From Antilocapra americana (Eukaryota > Chordata > Mammalia > Artiodactyla > Antilocapridae), in assembly GCA_007570785.1 (NCBI GenBank), contig ML664668.1, positions 296,594-360,593 on the forward strand: DNA of 64,000 bases, read 5' to 3'. Below the pieces are notes generated by a model that worked only from the letters and a program-made list of their open reading frames with translations, ran no database searches and was not told the origin of the DNA. The number at the start of each line of letters is the position of its first letter. The stretch's first letter is position 1. This document shows positions 55,943 through 64,000 of the stretch, piece after piece. Position numbers and translations under genes: made by a program.

Positions 55943-56649
55943 GATTAGAAGAAATATATAGACATAGTACACCTTAATTTCATCAGGAATCCTGATGAAA
56001 TCTCATGGTTATATCACGGGCAATGTGGACAAGATGCTCGCAGGAAGAATAACATGCCGTTTACTTAAAGATTGACTAAGCAACAAAAACTCAAAATTAG
56101 TAAACCTATGTCCTGGAGGAGAACTGAGAAATACTCACCCTGCTGCATTCACCAGGGTTGAATATACTTGAAATAGCTTTCAAAAGATAAATTGCAGAAT
56201 ATTTCAAGAGCAACCCATGGAGAAGATATTTGGGGGTCACAGTGGTGAGATTTTACCCTACTTACAGGCTAAGAAGTTAGTCTGTATGTTTTCATGGATG
56301 TTTGCAGAAGATAAACTGCTTCTGGGTCAGAGACAAAGGACTTTATTACCCATGGTGCAGTAGGCAGCATGAACTTCATAGTTGCATTGGTTCCCCTTCT
56401 TCCCCAAATCCTCTTAGTTTGATATGGGAGGACTCAGAGAATGCTGCACACACAACAGGTCTGTGGCTCAGCTGAGGAACCAGAATCCTTTGCAGAGCAC
56501 TGACAACAAACATCTTTAGGTCATGGAGAGCTAACAAATCTGTCTTCTGACCAAAGAATGAGACACTTTCTCTGTCATCCAGGGCCACTATTGATAGAAA
56601 CATCCTTGAAAAAAAGAGTCCAGAGCAAAACTCTCAGTGCCTCTACTCA
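55943..56649. other. No recognised feature
   Basis: Nothing recognised. Confidence 0.4.
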
Positions 56650-56855
56650 AAAGAAAGTGAAATTGTTGACCAGTCATGTCCAACTCTTTATTACCCCATG
56701 GACTGTAGCCCACCAGGCTCCTCTGCCCATGGAATTCTCCAGGCAAGAATTACTAGAGTGGGTTGACATACCCTTCTCCAGGGAATCTTCCCAATCCAGG
56801 GATCAAATCCAGGTCTTCTGCAGATTCCTTGCCATCTGAGCCACCAGAGTAGCCA
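56650..56855 (-). mobile_element. Bov-tA SINE
   Basis: Antisense; 'ggtcttctgcagattcc' shows a small deletion in the tRNA-like part. TSD not clear. Confidence 0.9.
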
Positions 56856-59800
56856 CAGTCTTATAAGACATGTAGAAATGTGAGCGGTCCATGGAAAATT
56901 GCTTCCTAATAAGAATCCTGCCGTAAGTCACTCATGAATGTACCCAGATTGCTCCAAATGAACTTTCCCTCTAATCAGACACCTTTTCATCTTTGCTAGA
57001 CCAGAGGATGGGAAGTAACAGCTGGCACCTGCCTTCAGGAGTACCCAAATATAAACAATAAACCTTGAATCCTAACAGTGCTTCATAATCTGTAATGCAC
57101 TGAATGCCCAGGCCCTTTATTTCTACAAATTCCTCATTCAGCACTGATGGGAATAAGAAAAGGAAGAAAAGAGGAAAGAAGTTATGATGTAATTATTTTA
57201 CTGTCCAGTGGCTTTTATGATTTCTTCCCAGGATATTTTTCTGGCTTCCAAGGTTAAGCTGGAGTATACCACGTATAGTCACACACTTTGCAGAGGAAGG
57301 GAGGGAAATTAACCCACTTCTCTGTCTGAGAGGTCTGGGGCGACAGGGTCGGAGACCATGAGGTCAAATAACCACTGAGTCAGACTCTGTCATTTTTTGC
57401 TGAATTGAATTTAGGGTTTACACAGTTAGTGCCTTTAACAGGTTCATTGTCTGTTCAAGGAGGTAGTAGAGGAAGCAACATAATGAGCAAAGAGCCTCAC
57501 CACATAGATAGGGAACCAGCCCCACCACCATCACAAGAGCTAGATCTGCCTTGGTAAGACATACAATAAATTCAGAGTTGGAGGAAATTCAGAGTGAGAA
57601 ATAAATGTGCCATCCTTAAAATAGTTGTTTATTAAGAAGTCTCCAATCTATTTTCTGCTGCAAGGGTGAGAATTCTTAATTATTTGCTCCTTGACTATGG
57701 TTCAGTGGGCACATTTAAGACCTTCTCACTCTACTACCTAATTATAGAGGATTCACATACAAGAAAGCAGCCAAAAAAAGCCCACTTGGTCCCTGATAAT
57801 ATTTTTAGTTCTTAACAACTCTGTGTATACTATTATAAAGTATTAACAGTAAAATACTTTCTTTTTTACTTTTTAATAGAGTATAACATCAAGTGAAGAT
57901 TTAACTGAAAGGTCTTTACTTTTCATTGTCACTTTCCTCCACAAGGACAATATTCAACTTTCCTTGTAGCGTAAAGGGCAGATACACTGCTTCATTATCA
58001 ACTCAGAAATCACATTCTGAATATATAGAAACTTTTGCATCTGTTGGCATCAGTCTTTCATTTAAATTAGATCTTATGTTTCAAATACAAACTAGGTAAT
58101 TTCTATTGCGGACAATTTCTGGAAGATTTTACTTTTAAATGGCAAGTAGGATGGTTAACATATTTTTCATTAACAGATGCATGCCCTGACTTCATATTTG
58201 TACATTCTGCTTTCAGAAGGACAGGACCTCTTTTTGGAAGATGAATGATCTTCATAATAAATCAGTTAATCTTGTTTAAAATCTGTTTTACTCATTCAGA
58301 TGGAAATATATCTCAGTTACCAAACAGAGCCTGGAGCTGAACCTTCAGTGAATTTACATTATGAGCATACTGCATTCATGTGAATTCTCAGAAGTCTATG
58401 TCCCATAGTACCTGAAAGTATTCATCTCTGCAAATCAGTACTCACCTCTGTCTATGCTATAATACATGTTATCATTGTGTTGGAGGAGACAGAAAACAAG
58501 AAAACTGGGTAGAATTTAGATTTCTTTTTTTTTCTTTTTTGCTAAATTACAAATTCAGGAATCGATTATTGCACTGGAACAGATTTCCTGTGTGGTTTTG
58601 AACAACTTCTTGACTATTTATTGCCCCATCTACTAACATAAACCAAGCAACAAATTGGATTTGGGGCATAAGGCTGGGATTTAGCAATATCTTGGGGCCA
58701 TCACTAGATCGGAATAATCTGCATAGCTGGTAAAGCTAATGGATTTCTTTCACGTTAAAAAAGGTAGGGAAGTTTTTACCCCAAAGGCACAGAGTAGTGA
58801 TTAATAGACTCCTCAAAGTCTATGTAAGAAACCCTACTTTACAGCTACTTAAAATTTATTGAAATGTCGACCTGGCTTTCAAATGACATAATAGTGTGAT
58901 AAATGCAAATTAAACTTCAATTCAAAATGAAATCACAAAGTACATATTTTAAAATCTCTTGTGTAATAAATATTTTTTTCCTTGTTTCTTCTGTTCTTCT
59001 GCTTTTTGTTTTAACACATATAAGAACTTTAATAGATGAACTAGTTTCAACTGAGGCAGGGATCTGTTTTCTTTGCTTGGCTGAAATTAGTGTTAATGGA
59101 CCATATTAGCTGTATTTTCTGTGCCAATATACAAGTTTACAACTCATGATATCTGTCCTATATTATTCCTTTCCTAAAAATTCATCGAACATCACTTCAG
59201 AGAAGAGGGAGGAAACTTGGCTTGACAAGTCTTGTGCATATTTATTCCGACAAATCTTTTTTTTAAAAAACCGTTCAGGGACATTTTGCTATTGTTCAAG
59301 AGGTTGCTGACTTGCCCAGCATCATGTGGTCATTTTGTGAAAGAATCTGGATGTTTTCCTGGGTTTAGTTGCCTTTAAAGTCTGCTCTCTTTCCACTTTC
59401 CCCATCTTGCAAACTGTCTGCTCTTTTCTTCTTATCTGAGCTGCTTTTCAGCTCACTAGACTCAGCCACAGTTTCTGCTCAGAAAAGACATGCAGAGAGA
59501 TTTTCAAAGAGGATATTTTCACACCACATTTCTTTTGTATTTCCTTTCTTCAAACCTACTTAACATATTTTAATTCATCTTTAATCATCTATCTTTTTCA
59601 CAAATGGTCGCATTTTTTTGGTGTTTTTTTTTTTTCGTTTCAAACCTCAGTTGGCCATGCTGATTAAAAAAAAAAAGACCGTAATTAGATTTTTATTCAA
59701 TGTCAAAACATTCAAAATAAATGTATTTGCTTTAAAAGTGCATCTTTATTTAAAACCAAAATGCCACAGCAATGGTGAAGTTACCCAGCTTGATGTCAGC

Positions 59801-60111
59801 AGCCAAGAAAGAAATCAAAAGCTGTAATCTCTTTCAAGTGCAGTTCTGCTCTCTGCTGATCAGCCCACATTGCTCTCTTCTCCTACTCTTGGAGAGCAGT
59901 GTGGGGGTGGGGTGGGGTGCAGAAGAGACATCAGGGAGCGAGAACCAAATGGTTTTCTGGGGTGATCTGCAAAGGTACTGGCACTTGGTGCTTCATTAAC
60001 TGAAGGGTAAAAAACTGACTGCAAGACCACAGGAGGACTGCAAGATGTGGTCTAAATGAGATTCAAACACATTCTAATCCCTCAGAATACTATTAACCAG
60101 ACTACTGTTGA
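56856..60111. other. 3.3-kb repeat-poor stretch, no gene recognised
   Basis: The longest part without a named mobile element. Mixed composition, some CpG near 57,330-57,350, T runs near 58,524 and 59,620. No open frame shows a domain and I see no splice-bounded exon pattern. It could be ordinary unique DNA or hold noncoding conserved elements. Confidence 0.5.
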
Positions 60112-60215
60112 GTAAATATTTATTGAGCAGCTACTGAGGAGAGGCCCTAGGTGGGTACTGATTTGACAAGATTAGTCCCCACCCTTGATGATCTAATGAT
60201 CTAGTGGAAGACTGG
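60112..60215 (+). mobile_element. MIR-like fragment, weak
   Basis: 'gagtaaatatttattgagcagctactgaggagaggccctaggtgg' resembles the start of MIR-type elements. Confidence 0.4.
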
Positions 60216-60477
60216 TCCTGGTACAGGTATAAATCTTGACAAGTCTTGTGATAAAAGCTTATTCCATCAAGCTCAGGGCTCGTACAGGTGAGCTTTCAAG
60301 ACATATCCAGCAAAGAAAGAAAATGGAAAAGCAAAACCCAGGAAATTCATGTTAGAAAAGGAGTTACTAAATGGAGGAAAAAATAAAAATGACTATTAGT
60401 AATATATCACTCAGGTATTTTTCCCTGAGTGTGGAACTGGTCTGATGTCCCTGATTTGCAGTCTTATCATAAAGCTC

Positions 60478-60690
60478 TGCATTTCCTAAACTTTACTGCT
60501 AACCCCAGAATCACCTGTAGCCTCAGCACACACCCACTAGATCCGGATCTGTGTGAAATGAGTCTGGGAAACTCCAATATTAAAAGGTGCCTCTGGGTGC
60601 TGCAGTCCATGGGGTTGGAGAGTCGGATACGACTGAGCAACTGGACTGACTGGGTGATTTTAACAGGAAGTTTAGGAAACATTGGTTTCT
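60478..60690 (-). mobile_element. MER5-like hAT MITE split by a Bov-A piece
   Basis: The left part has 'tttcctaaactttactgc' and 'cagaatcacctg'. The right part has 'ttaacaggaagtttaggaaaca'. These are the two ends of MER5 in antisense and are inverted relative to each other. Between them is Bov-A sequence (60,596-60,650). Confidence 0.5.
60596..60650 (+). mobile_element. Bov-A/BovB 3' terminus, short
   Basis: 'gtgctgcagtccatggggttggagagtcggatacgactgagcaactggactgactg' is the shared 3' end of Bov-A SINEs and BovB. Confidence 0.85.
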
Positions 60691-60703
60691 AATATCAGTG
60701 CCT

Positions 60704-60742
60704 GAAATGTTGGACACGACTGAAGTGACTTAGCATACACAC
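60704..60742 (+). mobile_element. Second Bov-A 3' terminus, short
   Basis: 'gttggacacgactgaagtgacttagcatacacaca'. Only the last 35 or so bases of a Bov-A unit. Confidence 0.75.
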
Positions 60743-60999
60743 ACTCAAAGGTTAGAGGGCACTCATGCTAAGAATGTTAGTTACTACACCTCACCCTCTA
60801 GAGTTTAACTGTGTGGGCCTGCTGTGGAGACCATTAATCTTTGTTTGGACACGTATGTTAAGAGATTCTGATGGAGGTTTTCTGGAAGGCACTTTGAGAA
60901 ATATTGATTTAATTAGAATTTATTCCTCCTGAGAATAAACACATTTCATTCTTTCATGTAAAATAAGGATTTGAAGATTAGACTTAATTTCAGATTATA
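60743..60999. other. No recognised feature
   Basis: Nothing recognised. Confidence 0.4.
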
Positions 61000-61135
61000 A
61001 ATCCACTAGAATATAAACTCTGAGAGGACAGGAGTTATTTTTTTCTGTTTTGTTCAGTGATACATGCCTAGTATTTGGAAGAATGGCTTTTACATAGAAG
61101 ATGCTTGCAAACCATTTGTTGACTAAATGAATAAA
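61000..61135 (+). mobile_element. L2/MIR-type 3' end
   Basis: 'ccactagaatataaactctgagaggacaggagtta', 'tgttcagtgatacatgcc' and 'ccatttgttgactaaatgaat' match the L2/MIR ending. Confidence 0.68.
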
Positions 61136-61881
61136 CTATAGGTGTAAAAATATCATGTCTCTTAGTCTTGCATTCCTCCCATACCTTCGAAAGCCATATT
61201 ATAATTGGAAGATGTTCACAAATGAATTTGCAAACAGGGAACAGGAGGATGGTGGAAGGAGTAGAGAGGAAAAAATCTAAATTCCTTTAGAACTTCAAGA
61301 GGGAGGAAAAAAAATCAACAAAGAAAAGATGGGAGGAATAAGTGACCTCCCCCCACCCCCCACACACACAAAACTCTGGTGACCTTACATAGCTACTAGG
61401 GTAACTGTAGTCTTGGACACCCACCACTGTTTGACCCTTGAGGCTTTGAGCTGCCTCCTCTGAGATAGGGGATACCAGAGGGCAAAGTGAGGTTTTGATG
61501 AGAAAATGTGCAAGAAACAAAATTATAGCTTTATCCTCTCCCACTTTCTCCCTTATTTTCTAAACTTTTCCTATGCATGTTGGGACCTACAATCTAATTT
61601 AATGTGTCAGCAAGTGGGTTGGGCCATGGCATCACATGACTGAGTTCACTATCCCACCTCAGTTCTTTTGAGCTTTGTTTGGAGTCTTATGTCCCTTGAT
61701 TCAGCACCTGAGCATTCACTTGCTCGTATATTAGTGAAAGAAGAATCTTGTGTGTTAGGGACCTTACCAGTGGAAGAAAAAAAAAGCCAGCCCCTGCTGC
61801 CTTCAAGGAATGATTCCAAGGGGTTAGAATTGTCCCCTGCAGACACTGCTTATTCCTTTCTTAGCTCTGGGTGTGAGAATT
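61136..61881. other. No recognised feature
   Basis: A C/CA-rich run lies at 61,349-61,371. Otherwise nothing recognised. Confidence 0.4.
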
Positions 61882-62093
61882 GGTGTGTGTGTTAGTTGCT
61901 CAGTCCTGTCCAACTCTTAGGGACTCCATGGACTATATAGAGCCTGCCAGGCTCCTTTGTCCATGGGATTCTCCAGGCCAGAATACTGGAATGGGTAGCC
62001 ACTCCCTTCTCCAGGGGATCTGCCTGACCTAGGGATCAAATTCAGGTCTCTCACACTGCAGGTAGACTTTTCACTGTCTGAACCACCAGGGAA
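61882..62093 (-). mobile_element. Bov-tA SINE
   Basis: Antisense; 'gtgttagttgctcagtcctgtcc' to 'gtctgaaccaccaggga'. TSD not clear. Confidence 0.9.
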
Positions 62094-62699
62094 TGAAGCC
62101 ACAATAATGGCTCCTTTCAGCTGTTTCTGGATCTGGGACTGAATCCTTTGAGAGCTGCTTATTTTCAGGGGCTGGGAGGGGCGACATAAAGATTTTAAAA
62201 ATGAGATTTGAGTCTAACAAATGGAATGCATAGCAGAGTGTGCTGTATTCACAGGAGGTATTTCCTCCCTAATTATTAAGTGCTGTGTGAAGGATGGGGA
62301 GTAAAAAATGGAATGGGATACATTCAGTGAATCATGTTAATGCCACTCTATCCTGATGCTTTCCAAATACACTGACCCTAAGAAAGATTGTACAGGTGTT
62401 TTTCTTGTGGATCTTCCATGAGGGTGACTAAGGCCCCTCCTGGAATACATAGGATGCTACAAAGTTTCTCTTTGTTCTATAAAGATCTGCATTGTGTAAA
62501 ACTCTCCAGGGCATAAAAAGCCTTCTGTCAAAACTATACAGTGTTGGTTTTTTTTTTTGCCCACACATAAAGGTTTTAAGGAAACTGGCTTTGTTGGTGA
62601 CACAGGGAACATAGGCAGCTCCAGTGTTCAGAAAACAGGGTTTGGTCCTCCATAATTTCATTTTGAATAGCTACCTCAGAGAAGCCACTTTCTTTATAA
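62094..62699. other. No recognised feature
   Basis: Nothing recognised. Confidence 0.4.
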
Positions 62700-62840
62700 T
62701 AATTATACCATTTGTAGAACACTTGATAGCCTACAAAGCACATTCACATGTCTTGTGTTTTGATCCCCACAATGAACTTGAAAGGCTGAATTTACTGTTC
62801 TATTTCTTACAGTACAAAAGGGCAGCTTGGAGATTTTGAA
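62700..62840 (+). mobile_element. MIR-family fragment
   Basis: 'ccatttgtagaacacttgatagcc', 'aagcacattcacatgtcttg' and 'gatccccacaatgaac' suggest a MIR-type element. Confidence 0.5.
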
Positions 62841-63058
62841 GAAATTTCCAGTGAGCGGCAGAGTGGACAACAAACAAATCTTATCCCAAATCCCATGTTT
62901 TACTCCTAATAGTATAGCTTATGACTCTCACAATGTATGAGAAAAAATATCTCAAATTTTGAGGAAGAAGTTTGGGTAGAATGTACCAGCATCCTGCTCA
63001 TGGCGGCATCTGGATGTCTAGACAAATTAAGAAGTGACTTAGATTGTTTAATGTAAAG

Positions 63059-63240
63059 CAGTGGTTCTCAAGGTGCGGTCCATGGATCAGCAGGATCAGC
63101 AGCAGCAACAGCATCATGTGGGAGCTTGTTTCAAATGTACAATCTCAGGCCCCAGCAATCTAGATGCAGAGCCCAGAAATCTGTTGTAAACCAGTCCTGC
63201 AGGTAATTCTGGTGCATGCTATTGAGAAATTCTGATTTGA
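63059..63240 (+). mobile_element. MER5A hAT MITE
   Basis: 'cagtggttctcaaggtgcggtcc', 'cagcagcaacagcatcatgtgggagcttgtttcaaatg', 'caatctcaggccccagc' and 'caggtaattctggtgcatgct' follow MER5A in sense. The right end is worn. Confidence 0.82.
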
Positions 63241-63377
63241 CGCATACCACTTCATGAAGTCCTCTGCTCTTCATCCCCTTATCCCACAATTTAACCTTTA
63301 GTTTAAAAGCCTTTTTCGCTGCATAATAAACACTTTGCCATTTAGTACATTGGGAAGGTTTCTCTATAAAAGTCAGT

Positions 63378-64000
63378 GAGGGAGGGAACTAAGATGGCAG
63401 AGGAATAGGACGGGGAGAACACTCTCTCCCCAATAAATATACCAAAAGAACTTTTAAAGGCCAAGCAAACTCCAGAAAACAGGAACTGAATGCTGGCAGA
63501 GAACATCGGGCATCTGGAGGGGCGACCCATTGCCGACGTGAGGAGTAACAGTGAGGAAACCTAGACCAACCCACCAGAAAACCACACAAGCCTTCCCATC
63601 CAGGAAACTTCGACAAACCACACATCCAACCACTCCCATAGAGAGGAATCCCCACAATAAAGGGACAACACAGCAAGATAAACAAGATGAAAAGGCAGAG
63701 AAATACCCAGCAAGTAAAGGAACAGGATAAATACCCCCTAGACCAAACAAAAGACGAAGAGATAGGAAGTCTACCTGACAAAGAATTCCGAATAATGATA
63801 GTGAAAATGATCCAACACCTGGAAAATAAGTTGGAGTTGCAGCTCAATAACCTGCAGGCAAGGATTGAGAAGATGCAGGTAAGCTTTAACAAGGACTTAG
63901 AAGAAATGAAAAAGAGTCAAAATACAATAAATAATGCAATAAATGAGATCAAAAACACCCTGGAGGGAACCAACAGTAGAATAACAGAGATAGAAGACAG
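63378..64000 (+). mobile_element. 5' end of a second ruminant L1, continues past the window
   Basis: Starts 'gagggagggaactaagatggcagagg', matching the start of the full-length L1 at 37,650. Homology holds for about 155 bases and then jumps to the last ~160 bases of the 5'UTR (equivalent to 40,243 onward). About 2.4 kb, including the GC-rich part and the tandem units, is absent. Confidence 0.93.
63687..64000 (+). CDS. L1 ORF1 N-terminal part, open to window end
   Basis: ATG 63,687 opens a frame of 104 codons without a stop up to the window edge. It starts MKRQRNTQQV and continues with a Lys/Glu-rich head, 'GSLPDKEFRIMIVKMIQ' and then Leu/Ile heptads ('LENKLELQLNNLQARIEKM') typical of the ORF1 coiled coil that trimerises the protein. 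The homologous start at 40,405 in the other L1 supports this ATG. The RNA-binding part lies outside. Whether the whole ORF is intact cannot be judged. Confidence 0.88.
   Translation, partial: MKRQRNTQQVKEQDKYPLDQTKDEEIGSLPDKEFRIMIVKMIQHLENKLELQLNNLQARIEKMQVSFNKDLEEMKKSQNTINNAINEIKNTLEGTNSRITEIED

Noticed and set aside
63389..63892. 167-codon minus-strand open frame
   Set aside because: Antisense shadow of the L1 5'UTR and ORF1. The sense frame from 63,687 is the real one.

Overview
This window is nuclear DNA of a ruminant, most likely a bovid. The evidence is its repeat content: many tRNA-derived Bov-tA SINEs and one Bov-A2 dimer, four pieces of the BovB (RTE) retrotransposon, L1 elements of the ruminant (L1-BT-like) type, a bovine-type endogenous-retrovirus solo LTR and 'ttggccaaaaag' mariner MITEs. 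I find no host protein-coding gene, no exon set and no structural RNA gene. Every long open frame I could interpret belongs to a transposable element or lies inside one. All calls come from reading the sequence; family names are pattern recognition, not database hits.

Layout. 1-9.5 kb: old L1, L2 and MIR fragments, one BovB piece (2308-3575) and long stretches with nothing recognised. 9.9-14.9 kb: a Bov-tA with an 11-bp target-site duplication (TSD), a decayed 1.8-kb BovB, an LTR-like repeat split by a SINE, and TG microsatellites. 16-21 kb: sparse old repeats and three small mariner MITEs. 21,868-23,232: a complete solo LTR with TG...CA ends and a 6-bp TSD. 24-29.4 kb: old antisense L1 interrupted by an LTR-like stretch and a retroviral relic that still shows an RNase H domain.

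31.9-47.3 kb is a nest of insertions. An old antisense L1 tract holds a 2.8-kb BovB, a second short BovB, a full-length 8.29-kb sense L1 with a perfect 20-bp TSD, an older sense L1 tail and a SINE. The full-length L1 has a GC-rich 5'UTR of about 2.75 kb with three ~146-bp tandem units. Its ORF1 is broken by a stop, a nested L1 3' fragment and a frameshift. Its ORF2 is broken many times and contains a 100-N assembly gap. 49-56.9 kb: SINEs, a (TA)n run, antisense L1s and an old DNA transposon split by an L1 3' end. 56.9-60.4 kb is the most repeat-poor part. The right edge (63,378-64,000) holds the 5' end of a second sense L1. Its 5'UTR lacks about 2.4 kb relative to the first copy, and its ORF1 is open to the window edge.

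There is no operon or pathway. The interest lies in insertion order, the L1 5'UTR structure and the decay of the mobile elements. I did not find evidence for a previously undescribed biological system.
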